DNA of 64,000 bases, taken from NCBI GenBank assembly GCA_963277665.1, contig OY728166.1, forward strand, positions 546,713,219 through 546,777,218, given 5' to 3'. The notes under the pieces were generated by a model. The model saw only the letters and a program-made list of their open reading frames with translations, had not been told where the DNA came from and did no database searches. This DNA comes from Viscum album. Taxonomy: Eukaryota > Streptophyta > Magnoliopsida > Santalales > Viscaceae. Positions within the stretch are counted from its first letter, which is position 1, and every line of letters begins with the position of its first letter. This document shows, piece by piece, positions 35,430 to 48,482 of the stretch. The translations under genes and the position numbers were made by a program.

Positions 35430-36060
35430 TACAGGATAATCATAAAAAACTACGGATTTTGAAAATTGATTTTGGTAAGGGTCATTCCTTTATTTCATTA
35501 TTCAATTAGGGTCTATAGATATCTATTCATTACGATTTAATGACCTAAGAAATATATTCTACCTAGAAAAAATTATAATTTATTATACATTTTCTGTAAA
35601 TTCTCAATATTTAATTACTTGAGTATAGTATTTTAATGCTCACAATTTTCCATATTTGAAATGGATTGTATAATAATATCATTTATAAATACGAATAAAT
35701 ATTTATCAATGTAATCTATACATAATCAATCAATTATTTCAATGAATACTACTATAGAATTTCATTCTTTGAATGACATGAATATGAGCACATAGTGTAC
35801 TCAACAAATTTATTAGTTTTCTACCCTAATATTCAACCTCCACACCATTAATTTTTGATATACCAGCTCAAGGTCAGAATTAGATGTTTATCGATATTTT
35901 ATTAACTAATTGAAGAAGTCATATATCAGTTTCATTGAATAATTTCAATTATAATTCTTTTTATAAAAATATATTTATTTCAATGGAACATCATCTCGCC
36001 CTTTTCTATTAACAAAGAGAAAAAGTGCCCAAAATGGGGAAACACATGGCTCTAGGAATA
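35430..36060 (-). pseudogene. Decayed reverse transcriptase, element 3
   Basis: Reading down from 36,052: EPCVSPFWALFLFVNRKGRD (family [20 protein letters not shown]), then I-Y-F..K and LIYDFFN, TSNSDLELVYQKL (family [12 protein letters not shown]). FVFINDII at 35,678-35,692 lies at the catalytic FIDDIL box, with the first aspartate now asparagine. RIYFLGH at about 35,540-35,560 lies at EV.FLGH. A block near 35,440 follows [13 protein letters not shown]. Several stops and at least one frame change are present. Confidence 0.78.
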
Positions 36061-38326
36061 TATTATCAATATTTTATTGTAATTTCATCTTTTATTATTT
36101 AAATTTAGTCACACTAATTCTATGACAAGTCTTGTATATAATCGAGGACATATATATACGTTAAATTAAGAAATCAGTTAATCATTCATTAAGAATTCTA
36201 GATAACACTCAATGAAATACATTATTATATTCCATCACAATAGTAATATATTGTGAAAAAATGAAACTGTTTAACTAAATCATCTATGAATGATATTTAT
36301 GCCCATTGAAAAATAATATGCATTCATGTGTTGAAAATTTACGAAGGAAATTGCATTGATCCTCCTTTAACTTGTACAATATTATAGGGAAAATCATATC
36401 ATTGAATGCGATTTTCTTATCTAGGTAGTATATGTGGGATATATATAAAGACCCAAAATCTATAACCATTGTAACAATTAAATCCACTATAGGATTTAGG
36501 ACTAGGTTTCTCGTAGATATTCAATACACATATATTAACTATGAATAAATTTTGTATGTGAGATGCAATAATTTCTCAATTATCAATTTTCATAGATAAC
36601 AATTTCTCTATGATTTTTGGTAAGGTTTGAATAGTTCAACGAGACATTAATTATATGTAATTATGCTTATATCTAGAATCATATAATATGTTTTCTATTC
36701 ATAAATGAAAAAATAGAATTCCAATCACGTCACCAATTTCATTGTTCCACCTAATCAATAAATAGTTCTATATCCTTCCTTTTATCTCTCAGTTTCTAAT
36801 GTTGTTTCAATTGGTTACATTAAAAAAACCATGGATAAAGAAAGTTGTACTCATAGTATCTAGGTTACTTATAACTGAATCACTGGAATGATATATTAAA
36901 AAGAGATATATTATTAATTTCACGTTTTGAATTAGAGGTAATGTTATTCAAATATTATAATTTCTTATAATGATATCGTTCTCATCAACAAATGAAACAC
37001 CTCATGTATCCATTAGGAAAATTCAGAATTCTTCCTCCTATAATTATAAAAAGTGGGTAGTTGACTTTTCATAAATTTTGGGATCTAATAAATGATCCAC
37101 CAAAGGAAAATTCAGTTTTTTCATCATAGAACTATTCAGTAGAAAAAATTCTAGGTAACATCCAAAAAAATAATAAAAAATATCAAATATATAAACCATA
37201 ACACGTTATCAATAATTTTTTTAAACCCTAAATGAATTCATTAATTATAAATTCAATTATAATAAAATATCATGAGATATATTGATCCATACTTATAATG
37301 ATTAACTCATATGAAACTAGAAGTTATCACACTCTTTTCTTGAGCAGAAGTATTTATTTTCCTAATTTTTAATATACCATACACGAAAAAAAAATTATAA
37401 AAAAATTTCCATTTAATTATTTCAATTATAGATTTTAATTTTCTTCCATTGTATTTTTTTCATTTTTATTGTACACCACTGAGTTTTTCTCCTCAAATAT
37501 GACAAGCATCTATTATAACATTGTCACTCTTAGAGGGTAGATAATTTCATGTCAATAGTGTTAGTATATTTATTCACGACTAATGAGTCGTATGATACGA
37601 TAAATATAGGATAAATTTGAAGCATAATTGACTAGACTAGAACTTTTTCATTCTAAGGAGTCGGAGGGGGTTCCATTTGATTCATGTTATTGTCCATAAA
37701 TTGAGTAATATGTTCTAATTTGGAAATTATTTTCTGGAATCCGTATCTTATCATGTAAGGAATTTTGTTAGAGAAATCATCAAACTACCCATAACATATG
37801 TTTATGACATGTTAAAACATATTTCCAAAAATCCAATAAAATTATATAATATTAAGGGGGATAACCCCCAAATTAATAATCAATAATAATTAAACTAAAA
37901 ACATTGATAAATTTTTATTAATTAACCTGTATATCATGAATTATGAATTTTAAAGAATTAATGTAAAATATCTATAGTGATTTTCCAATAATGATATCAC
38001 CATAAAATTACCTAATTGATGTATCAAAATTTGGGTTTTAGGACCTTGTATCACACTATTATTCTCATTGGGTCACTACCACATGGGTTCGTTCTTCAGT
38101 AGGTCTCACTGCCCCCCATGGTGGATCACTGCCATCCTCCTTTTAAAATGGATTTCTGAAGGAAGGGGGTGTTTTGGTATTATATATGATTCCAAACATG
38201 CACTCAGTATTTTATGGGGAATAGATCCCCTATACCAAGAAACGTTGATCTATACGGATGCACTGAATTCACTTGGGATTCCAACAATCTCCCTAGGGAT
38301 TTTTCTACCAATTAGGGTCTAGCCAA
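36061..38326 (-). pseudogene. Element 3 gag/protease region and leader, not readable
   Basis: By position this should hold gag, protease and the untranslated leader. I could not find a DTG triad, a CCHC knuckle or the gag core with confidence. An open stretch on the plus strand at 38,068-38,322 lies in the leader, on the opposite strand, and resembles nothing known to me. Confidence 0.4.
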
Positions 38327-38342
38327 CCTGGCTCTAATACCA
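38327..38342 (-). other. Primer binding site for initiator tRNA-Met, element 3
   Basis: The minus strand reads TGGTATTAGAGCCAGG, one change from the classic TGGTATCAGAGC core. It begins one base after the LTR end. This is a longer match to the tRNA than elements 1 and 2 keep, although the element is much older. Confidence 0.85.
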
Positions 38343-38343
38343 C

Positions 38344-40502
38344 TGGATAAGAATCGAAACACCCTGAGAGGGTAGGGGTGAATCCAGATATAAATTTTTT
38401 TTAATGTTATGGATCGTGTTCCCATGTTGGGAATAACCAGTTATAATTTTCTGATATAAACCTATAGAAAGGAATGTTTTTGAAAAAAGAGAGAACACAC
38501 CGATTTTACTTGATTTTCCACTAAGGGATAGTTTATGAATGATATAATGATTGTGTTTTTGTCATACCAAAATCTAGTAATCATTACTAATCATTCAATT
38601 TAGAAGTTTTTATATAGTCACTATCTACCATTCACAATTCTTATGCATGATTTTAGGGATATCACACTGCATCACTCGAATAACATCTATCCAATAACCA
38701 AAACTCACTACTCAAGAAGAATCCTTACTCATTTTTCAACATGTAGGTATCTTCAGTATATTTTTATTAAATTTTAGCATTTAATTTCATAGGAAACATA
38801 TTTTATTGATTTATTGAATTGATTCAATTGAATTCACTAATCAAACAAACTGAATATTCAAAACAGGGATGTTCAACCTTGAACTTTTTCTTAACACCAT
38901 TTCTTGAACCCATGTTTTGGGATTGTTCTATAATATTTATTTCTATAAACCCCTACCATTTGTGCAACCACACCATGAGTTTCAATTAGTCTTGATTTAC
39001 ATAATTATTGTCTTTCATGCAAGATTTATTGCACATAATTATTTCTCACAAATGTATTTCACATGGAAGAGCTACATAATCATCATTTGAAAAAGTTCAT
39101 AAGTATTCAATGGTGATTGTCTAATATTAATAGATCTAGGTAACCTTGTTTTAATGGTTCACCCATGTTGACCTCCTTGCATTTTACATTTACCAAACAC
39201 GGACACCTTTTTTTGACATCACATTGGGCATGTAAGTCTCTTCTTCATAGAACCACATTTTTTTCATAGACGTAAATTTTTCATGAAAATAAACATATCA
39301 TGCACTGAAATCCTTGATTTTTTTTATTTTAATGGGATTATCTAGGAACATAATATGTGTACATAAATGAAATCCTCAATCTTCCTTACTCACAAATTCC
39401 ATTTCCAGAAAAACGTTTCTTCATTAAACAATTGTTTGAGCCCAAAAATATTGCAAACACTAGGAAATGATTCCACCTCCAACATTTTTTTTCTAATTCC
39501 ATGAGACCACATTCCTTGAAAACTTCCTAATCATCTCAATGTGGATTGAAAACAATGAAACACTATAACCCATATTTAACTATGAAAATACTTGGTTTAA
39601 AAATAAATAACACTTTAAAATCATTCACATTGGTTTATAATGTAATATTGTACTATCAAAATTATATCCCTTGTTAGTCTGTCGAGAATGTTTCTATTAA
39701 TCATCATTATCATCCATGGGTCAGTGATGGTTTAATATCTAACATGTACCGTATTGGGATTTAACTCCAAATATAAACATTTCTAGATCTTGCATCATCA
39801 TTATAGAATCTAAAGAGGGATATATTTTCTAGGAAACCCAGACAACATCTAAATTACTAAAACATTAAGATCTTATTTTAACCTTTGGATAATTCTGGGA
39901 ATTTTCCCTAATGTTCGCCAATAATAATATAAAAACATATGTAAACATTAAATTAGTATTAAATAAATATAACATGGCCTTAAAAACTATTTATTTCATA
40001 AATTTTCACCTAATTTACAAATATTTTCTATATAAGGATCTTGATTTATAGTTTCTTTCGATGATTAGACACATAAAAAACATCTAACTCATAAACATAA
40101 CCTCTTTATTTCTAACTACAAATGGTTTTTCTACACCCAAAAGTCAAAACAATTGGATTGGTTATCGTATGAAAAATACATAAAATAAAGGGTGATCAAA
40201 AAATCATTGTAAATTAATAATCAATGTAAATCAATAAGGCAAAAATGTGTTATGAGGTATAACATGATTTCATATGGTGAAAAGTCAAATATATAAAAAC
40301 ATAATAAATAGTCTGAAATCAATATTTCATGGAATTTTAATTATCATGAAACATAATAAAGCATGAAATCATAATAATATAAATAGGCTAACAACCAAGT
40401 CAACATATGATGGGATACATTTCATCATAACCATCATATTCTTAGGCTGGCTAGCATAATAAAATATTGTTATTAGGATATCTAAGAATACCTCATATAT
40501 AT
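38344..40502 (-). repeat. Inner part of the 5' LTR of element 3
   Basis: The LTR edge is set by the primer site: the top strand opens TGGATAAGAATCG, so the LTR ends in ...CCA in element orientation. It continues at least to 40,502, where element 2 interrupts. No coding block seen. Confidence 0.6.
40498..40502. repeat. Target site duplication of element 2, left copy (TATAT)
   Basis: TATAT precedes the left LTR at 40,503 and is repeated right after the right LTR at 51,586. The surrounding AT repeats make this less decisive than for element 1. Confidence 0.75.
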
Positions 40503-43500
40503 AGTCATGACCCGTCCTTAGGGCATATGCCGTGACTACCCCAGTCCCGCCTTCCATATGCCAGGGTATGGAGACTATAATTAAAGGCATAAATCCCTAT
40601 GATGGGAAGGCATTTCCTTTATAAAAGGAATCAAACACAGTAGAGTATGCAACATGAAGTAAACACTAAGTAAAACTGAAGACAAAAGTAAGTGCTAGAA
40701 AGTAAATGGGCTAGTATACAAACCCAACTGCAATGTACTGTACAAATCAAAGCTAGTAAAACAACAGTAAAGTAAAACAGTAACCACTGAGGCATCCTAC
40801 GGGAATCCCACCTGAAGGGTGGGTAGAAATGATCTCCTCAACAACTGGGGTCCGTCCGTCATCTCAATATAAGTCTCGCCCAGTGGTCCACCTCTGAGTA
40901 CCGTCTAGCTCTACAAGTCTCTACCTCGATCAGTGATGCCCTTTATTTGAATCCAACACAATTTAGTGCGGGCATATCTCGTGTAGGGGTGAGTATACGA
41001 TACTAAGTGGGGACCTTGATTCATCGAATGTCTCCCAAAATCAACAAAGGATGAACCATAGAAGAAAGAAAGAAACACGAAATATCAACCACCTCTACCT
41101 AGTTATATGCCCGTACATATAACAAAGTTATCAATCAAATTTCAGCTCCATATCTCGAGCCCATGCACAACCTATTCCACACAAAAAATTATGTCAAACA
41201 CATCAATGATAATGATTGAAACTCAAGACTCAGCTCACATAGGTATACATATTTCATATAGTGATAGAGATGATCAGATGTAGCCACTGATTCATCTAAG
41301 AAGTCAGACCCACACATGATACAAGACTAGCTAAGCTATTGGACCCACACAGGATACAAGACCAGCAACTCTGTCAGACACACACAGGATACAAGTACAG
41401 AGGTCAAAACTGGTGGACCCACATAGGATACAAGAATAATAGTAATCACCGTCGAACCCATGTAGGATTCCATAATGGTAGTTGTCATTGTCGAACCCAC
41501 AGAGGATTCCAGTACGACATTCTTCATTGTCAAACCCAAGTAGGATTCTAGTACAGTAATCATCGATGTCGAACCCACGGGGGATTCTAGTACAGTAGTC
41601 GTCGCAGTAGCAGCCAGCTCTAGGGTTCTCGAACACAGCACGCTATATGTCGGTAGGGTATGCTCCTAAAGAAAAGGGGTATATACATAAACTATAATGA
41701 ATTACAGAGTTGATTTATCCAGAAGTTCTGTTTGATCAATAGAAACCCAATGTGACTGACGGCGGGTCAATCGACCGCCTAGTCTGAGAGTTATTGTCTT
41801 TTTATTCCAGGGGCCCGGTTGGAATTACGCTCATTCCAAACCCGGATGTTTTTCAATGTCATCCAAAACTCAATTATAGTATTGAAAAAGGAATCCCTCA
41901 TCGCAATGGTACCAGTTCCATAGAAGATGTGTTGATCAGATGCACGATCAAGAAGTAAATCGCATTTAAGAAAAACGGGCCCATCCCGACAAGCCCGGTG
42001 GTCTGGCGGGTCAGCCAGTCCTGGCTCAGCGGGTCCGAACCGACTAAGGGGTAGGCCCTGCCCGGTGGGGCGCGGCCCAGCCTGGGGGGGGTGCGGCCTG
42101 GCCCATCTGTCGCGGACATTCGCGGTACAGACCAGCGGGGCACGGCCTCGCCCGCGGCGGGATGCGGCTCAGCCAGCTGGCGAAGGGGATCGGGGGTGCA
42201 ACCCCCAGTTTTATGGAATGGCGGTTCCGCCCCTCATATCTGGCCGAACGAAGCCGGCCGGTATTCTCTGATGTGAGCAGACCACACAGGCGAGCTTCTG
42301 TTCTTCCATGCGGCACCTTCGGGTGTTGCGACATTGGTCAACATGGCCAGCTGCCTGCCGGATGGTTTGCCCGACGAAGTAGCCCACAGAGCGCGTCCCA
42401 CAGTTCTCCACAGCGCAGCACCGAGAGGCGCCACTGTTCTCCCAGCCCGGCCAGCTTTATTCGGATGGTTCTTATTCGTCCATGTGGACCACGGTTGCGG
42501 GACATGTCTACCTTCTTGCGCAGCACCCAGTGATGCGGTCCTCTCTGGGCCGGCATGCGGCCGCCATTGCCGTTGTTGCCTTCGGTCATCGCCGCCACCT
42601 CTTCCAACACCATCTCCATCGTGAATAAAAATAGGAAACAATGGAGGGTCATCGGGCCGTGTTCCTTCATCCCGCACCCTCCGAATTAGGCGGTAACAAA
42701 TGGCCAAAGATGATCGCTCGCATTCAATACGAACAAAGGTATAATTTATTTAATTTAAATTATATAAACCCCCTACCTCGATTTCATGAACGGTGCACGT
42801 CAAAGAGCCACAGAAGCTAAGCATCATGGAGGCCGGGCATCGCGGAAAACATACATTGATTCCATTAATGTTGGGGTGCGTCCGATGAGGGAGCCCCTTT
42901 GGAGAAAATCTTGGCATTTTTCGTCAGAGATGTTCGTTGTGGAATAATGATCTTCTTCCTCGAGAGAAGAACACTTTTTTTCTAATTCCCTAGAGCCTCC
43001 CCAACACAACAAGTGCCAAAAAAAATAATAGCATAGGCTATTATATTATTCGCACATGTTTTTTAAAATTCAAATAGTTAAATAAGTGAATTAATTAGTG
43101 GAGTTAAACTAATTAATTCAAGGTGTTTTTATTTTAATGGCAACAAGTGGGAGGTGGAGAGGCTCCACCATAATTAAATGAAAAGGTGGAAAATTAATTA
43201 AGGGGATATAAAGGGGAGATAATGGGGAGTTAAAGGGTTTAGGCTCATGTGAACCCCACCACAATAAATCATCTCAAGGGAGGTTATGTGGGATGTTGGT
43301 CCCACCCCAACTCCCCTTTGGTGGAAATAACCACCTATTAAAAAAAATTGCATAATACAACAATTTTATTTAATTTTCTATGAATTCCCAAATTATAACT
43401 TTCAACCCGCATAAAACGGAACTATGGTAAAGGTCCCTTAAGAGAATATCGGCACTGCGAGTTCATTGGTGTCCAAAGATTTCAATTCTGAGCACCAGTT

Positions 43501-43670
43501 CAAAAGATTGAAAAGCTTGTACATATTTTGACTAAACGTACCCGAAAAAAATTTAGAAAATGATTTCAGGCACCCCGGGCCACAGAATCAGGCGCCGTCA
43601 AAAATTTCAGACTAGTAATATTCTAAAAAATGTATGAAGAAAATTTCCATGAATGTTACGGGTCTTTATA
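40503..43670 (-). repeat. Element 2 left LTR (3' LTR of the element)
   Basis: The top strand opens AGTCATGACCC (TG changed to AG) and closes GGGTCTTTATA (CA changed to TA). It includes a 39-bp tandem array (41,303-41,610) and a GC island (about 41,980-42,600) with the inverted repeat GGGGGTGCAACCCCC at about 42,190. Overlapping open frames in the GC island on both strands are treated as chance. Confidence 0.92.
41303..41610. repeat. 39-bp tandem array in element 2 left LTR
   Basis: Units of the type GTCGAACCCAC..AGGATTC..GTA start at 41,373, 41,412, 41,451, 41,490, 41,529 and 41,568, exactly 39 bp apart, with two less regular units before them. The right LTR has at least three units in 39-bp register (49,431, 49,470, 49,509). 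Confidence 0.88.
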
Positions 43671-43684
43671 TTACTCACACCTCA
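43671..43684 (-). other. Candidate polypurine tract, element 2
   Basis: TGAGGTGTGAGTAA on the minus strand directly before the 3' LTR; same place and pattern as in element 1. Confidence 0.45.
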
Positions 43685-44188
43685 AATATTTACATCCCTG
43701 TAAAGCTACAACACACACTAGGGAATCCAATGGGCGTACTGAGCATGCATCTCATCCTCCCTCTCCCATGTGCTCTCCTAGAGGTTCCCATGCTACTAGC
43801 TAATGTATTCTAGAGGAATCGACCATCCACATAAGACCCGCTCTTGTCAATCCTCATTCTCCACCGGGACCTCAGTGAATGTCACCCCATCATCGATGTC
43901 CAACACCCCGTGGTTGATAATGTGTGACATGTCATGCACATATCTGCTCAGCTGAGATACGTGGAAGACGTCATGCACCCGGTGCAACTGAGGTGGAAGG
44001 GCCAGGTGGTATGCCACCTTGCCTACTCTACTGAGGACCTAGAATGGAAAGATAAAGCACGAAGATAACTATCCACCCCGGCCAAATATCCATAGACCTC
44101 ATCGTGGTGAGACTCGTAGGAAGACATGGTCACCATCCTCGAACTCCAGTTGTCTTCGTCTCCTATCAGCATAGGACTTCTAGCTACT

Positions 44189-44746
44189 CTAAACAGTCTT
44201 CATCTGCTCTTGGATGACCTGCACCTTCTCCGTCATAGCATGCACCATCTCTGGTCCTACAAGTGCTGACTCCATGGGGTCAGTCCAGCACATAGGTGAT
44301 CTACAAGGTCTTCCGTACAATTCCTCGTACGGTGCCATCCCGATGGTAGAGTGATAGCAGTTGTTGTACGCAAACTCAACCAAGGGTTTGTGATCCTCCC
44401 ATTTGAGATCGAAGTCAAGGACACATGCACGGAGCATGTCCTTGAGAGTCTGAATGGTCCTCTCAGTCTAAACGTCCGTCTGAGGATGGATGGCGGTGCT
44501 CAAATGAAGATGCATGCCAAAAGACTCTTGTAACACCTTCCATAGACGGTAAGTGAAACTAGCATCTTGATCAGAGACGATATTTGATGGTACACCATGA
44601 ATCTGTACAATCTCTTGAACATAGAGGCATCCCAAGCTCTCTACTGAGCCCTGCTCTCTAATCGGTAGGAAGTGGGCTGACTTGGTGAGTTGGTTGAGAA
44701 TCAACCCAGATAGAGTTCTGCCCTTGGGATGTACATGGAATCTCAA
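44189..44746 (-). pseudogene. Integrase remnant, element 2
   Basis: QLTKSAHFLPIREQGSVESL, GVPSNIVSDQDASFTYRLWK and IHPQTD then a stop, TERTIQ, followed by the open piece with LVEFAYNNCYHSTIGMAPYE and LYGRPCRSPMCWTD. The second catalytic region has S-D-Q-D where the family has S-D-R-D; the catalytic aspartate is kept. The zinc-binding part upstream is disrupted. Confidence 0.85.
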
Positions 44747-45773
44747 TCATGAAATCCATGGATATCCCATCCCACTTCCACTGTAGGAACTCTAAGGGAT
44801 GAACCAAGCCTGTTGGAACATGGAGCTCCGCCTTCACTTGCAGACAAGTGAGGCATCATGAGGCAAACTCTGCTATAACCTTCTTCATACCTGACCACTA
44901 GGGCTGTCGTCTGAGGTCTTGATACATCATCGCCACTTTTGGATGTACCGCTAGAGGGGAAATATGAAACTCCATTAATACCTCCACCTGTAATGAAACT
45001 GGTACCATGGTACATCCTCTGAAGAGCATGACATGCTCCCCACCTTTAGAAAACACATATGGTGCCTGCCCTGAGGATATCTGAGCTCGTTGCGCCTCAC
45101 ATTAAACATCCCCATGCTACGCCTCTCTGACTCGCTAATGTAGTAGAGGAGTGATTATGAGGGACTGTAGAAAGGCTTCTCCAGCTCTATCTACAAAGGA
45201 TATCTGCAATGCGACAAGCTGCTCTGTTGCCACTCCGAGTAGCTGAATTCCTGAGCTCCAGGTGAGAGAATATACTACAATGTTTCACTTCCCATGAGTA
45301 TAGACTATATCAAAGTCATAGGCCTGGAGGTACTCGAGCCATCACAACTGTCTCAGGTTCTGGTCATTCTGCGAGAATATGTACTTGAGACTCTGGTGGT
45401 CAGAGTAGACTGTAAAACGCTCACCCATCAGATAGTGCCACCACATATTCATGGTGATGACCACTACTTCTGACTCTAGGTAATGGGTAGTGTGGTTCTA
45501 CTCATGCTGTCTCTACTACCGTGAACCATATGTGATCATTGCTCGCACCTGCATCAGGACACACCCAATTCCGGTCCCTAATGCATCGCAGTAAACTATG
45601 TACCCTACGCCCTATTCCGGTAGTATCAAGAAGGGTGCACTAGTCAATCTCTGCATCCACTCATGAAATATCTCCTAGGATTTATCTAACCACACGAAGG
45701 GTTTCCCCTTATTTGTCAATGCTAAAAGTGGTGATTCAACTTTGGCGAAGTCTGGCACAAAACTCCGATAGTA

Positions 45774-46175
45774 TCAAGCAAGACCTAGGAAACTACGAAC
45801 CTCCGTCACACTACTAGGTGTATCCAAAGCAAGTACTGCGACGATCATTCTAGGATCCACGGCTACCCCAGCCTCTGAGATGACGTGTCCCAAGAAGTGA
45901 ACCTCTCGAATCCATAATGGGCACTTCGAGAGCATACCATAAATCTGGTTCTCTCGAAGTATATTCAGCACAACCCACAAGTGGTAGGCGTGCTACTCAT
46001 TAGTAGTCGAGTAAATCAGTATGTCTTCGATGAAGACTATGACAAATCGATCGAGGTAAGCCTGGAATATCCTATTCATGAGACTCATGAACACAGCTGG
46101 ATCATTGGTTATGCCGAAGGGCATAACCAAGAATTCGTAGTGGCCATACCGACACCTGAAAGACGTCTTATGCAC
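45774..46175 (-). pseudogene. Reverse transcriptase remnant, element 2
   Basis: Two open pieces cover the RT core. The catalytic box reads FIEDILIYS, so the first aspartate of the pair is glutamate. At the codon before FVIVFIED element 2 has arginine where element 1 has a TGA stop. [24 protein letters not shown] and [11 protein letters not shown] match element 1. Confidence 0.85.
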
Positions 46176-46685
46176 ATCCTCATCTCGAACCCTGAGCTGG
46201 TGATAGCCAGAGCCGAGGTCAATATTTTAGAACCATCATTCTCACTTGATATGATCAATTAGGTCATCAATACTCAGAAGTGGGTACTTATTCTTAACGG
46301 TCACCTAATTTAGGCGATGGTAGTCGACACACAATTTCAAGCTCCCGTCTACCTTCTTGGCAAACAAAATCAGTGATTCCTAGGTTGAAACACTAGGTTG
46401 GATAAATCATGTCCCCTGCAAGTCCTCCAGCTATACCTGCAGCTGACGAATCTCAGCGAGAGCCATCCGATATGATGGATTAGATATCGATGTTATCTCG
46501 GGGTATAGGTCTTTGTAGAAGTCTACCTATTTGTGAGGAGGTAGTCCTGGAAAGTTGTCAAGAAAAACATCCACATACTGATCCACCATAACATGAAAAC
46601 TCGGACTCCTCACATCAACCGCTCCGGGGATGAGACTATCCAACTGATGTGTGATCGGCTGCCCTCTACTCTGTGTAAGTCTATC

Positions 46686-46988
46686 CTATGCTGCAAAGGC
46701 TCCCTTCTCACCGGTGAAGGTGTAACTGGTCCCATATGTGTGGATACACCACACCTCATGCCTAATACAATCAATCTGAGTATGAACTATAGATAACCAG
46801 TCCATATCCAAGATGATGTTGTAAATCCTTGACACCGATACAAGAATATCCCAACCGATGATCTCGCATCCTAGAGTAAGCTCACACTGACGACACCAGT
46901 ATCTAGCCGTAAGGATCCAGTCAACGACTCCGTCAGAATCCTCAAGCTCCGAACAAGGACAGCAGTAATAAAATAATGACTCACACAT
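46686..46988 (-). pseudogene. Protease remnant, element 2
   Basis: It corresponds to the element 1 protease, with ILDMDWLSIVHTQIDC matching [16 protein letters not shown]. Just upstream the active site reads D-T-C-V-S-H, so the glycine of the D-T-G triad is lost. A short block after the active site is out of frame. Confidence 0.75.
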
Positions 46989-48471
46989 GTGTCTATATGT
47001 ACTGCAACAAGGTTGGAGTAGACATAGATAGTACCTCGAATCATCTCAGGTGATCCTTGGTAATAGGCCTCGACTTCCTAGATCTGAGCCCGCCTCTGTC
47101 CGCCAGCTCCCTGTGGTCGGGCTGGATCTCCTGGTGGTGGTTGTAGTAGTGACTCGAAACGTCGTCCACAACCCGCTGCTCTGCCGGCTCCTCTGCCTCC
47201 TCTGCCTGCTCCCAGCAGACCACCATGTTCAATCCACTTCCTCTACCTGGGAGGTCCCGCTAATGTTTTCTGGTCATCTGCAATGTGGGTTGGGCAGTCA
47301 TGAGCCATGTGGTTCTACCCGCTTCATGAATAGCACTGCCTACTCTTCGTAAGGCGGGCTCTGTCTCGTGTTCCCTGCAAAACCGATCCTAAATCTTGAG
47401 GTCGCCCACCTGATGGCTTGGTCCACTTGGACCTCTAATACATTTGTCTATTACCAGCTGCAGAAGACTATGCTACTTGTCTTCCTCTGGTGGGTCTCGT
47501 TGCTGGTGACTGCTCAGTAAGAAAACTCTCAAATAGAATGCTCTCTCCAGCACCCCCGCTTGCATCCGAATTCCGAGGGGAATCATCAAAGCCCTGATCA
47601 AATGTCCGAGTCCCTGATCGATGGTCCGGGCCCTGATGAACGGGTCTCGTACCATATCCGTGGAGTAGCGTGAGAGGTCAGTGAACCTCGCTGTGTACTA
47701 AGCTACTGTCATGTTTCCCTACTGCAGATATAGTAACTCTTGAATCCACACCACACGAAGTGTGGCTGGAACAAAATCCGAGTAGAAGAGACCCTCGAAG
47801 TCCTTCCAGTGTAAAGATGCCTCATCATGAACCTAGAGCATCAGGCTCCACCATCTACCTACTGCTGCATGACAAAGACTCACGGAAAGGATCACCATAA
47901 GGTCGGCTGGTGTCCCTACCAATCTGGAAACTCTGATGACAGCCTCCAGCCAGTCCTCAACTACATGTGGGTCTATCTCTCAGTGGAACCTAGGTGGCCT
48001 CTATCGCTAGAACTTGTTCAACACACTAAGGTGGCATGAACTCTCTAATTCTAGGGCTGGTGGCATAGGTGGAACAGCGGGTAGGGGTACCACTGGTGCC
48101 TCCACTGTGATGAGGCCATGTACCGAGGCCTCGTAGCTTAGTGGGCTACCATCTCGTACATAACTCGAGACCCTAGCGGGCTTCCTTCATGGGGCCATCC
48201 TGAAATGAAACAGGTGGTCCACGATCAAAAGATTATACCTGGTGAGATGACACAAATTAATCACAAGGAAAATTTTTTAAACACACATGATATCAGTGTT
48301 TTCATGCACTGGGTCAGAAATCAGTGGTCAGGGTCCTGTTGTATGGATACGTCGGCCACCGAACCAACACTGGGCTCCCTAGACTGAAAAACACAATCAA
48401 TACTCTTAACACTATTGCCTCACATAAAGGAAAGATCAGAGTCCTGAGTTCTACACTATAACTGATTCCAC

Positions 48472-48479
48472 TGATACCA
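48472..48479 (-). other. Primer binding site for initiator tRNA-Met, element 2
   Basis: TGGTATCA on the minus strand, three bases (AAT) after the LTR end, as in element 1; the next bases (GTGG) differ from both the tRNA and element 1. Confidence 0.85.
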
Positions 48480-48482
48480 ATT

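Larger units (their letters stand above)
33301..38343 (-). mobile_element. Element 3: fossil Ty3/gypsy chromovirus interior
   Basis: The sequence looks like random AT-rich DNA, but hand translation of the minus strand gives the primer site, RT, RNase H, integrase and chromodomain in the expected order and at near-normal spacing. Stops are frequent in every domain and the gag and protease part (about 36.1-38.2 kb) is not readable. It is far older than elements 1 and 2. Spacing from primer site to chromodomain end (about 5 kb) is close to that of the intact copies, so few large deletions have occurred inside. Confidence 0.8.
43700..48198 (-). pseudogene. Element 2 gag-pol, frameshifted and with many stops
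   Basis: The ATG at 48,198 matches that of element 1 (M-A-P, then an early stop). Gag pieces are in one frame (open at 47,473-47,655, IRARTIDQGL). Protease and RT pieces are in a second frame (46,686-46,988, 45,993-46,175, 45,774-45,980). Integrase pieces are in a third (44,468-44,746, 44,189-44,437). So at least two net indels have occurred. RT keeps [14 protein letters not shown] and [10 protein letters not shown]. The chromodomain is still readable at about 43,730-44,030 (EVPVENED, stop, QERVL) with several stops. Similarity to element 1 is high through RT and integrase. Confidence 0.88.

Noticed and set aside
38068..38322. 84-codon plus-strand frame near the element 3 primer site
   Set aside because: Lies in the untranslated leader of a minus-strand element and has no recognisable motif.
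41331..41641. Two 101-codon repeat-containing frames on the minus strand
   Set aside because: Both arise because the 39-bp LTR unit is a multiple of three; two frames read the same array and neither is conserved.
42162..42707. Several 90-157 codon frames in the GC island of the element 2 left LTR
   Set aside because: Same situation: chance frames in a stop-poor GC island, not shared with the right LTR.
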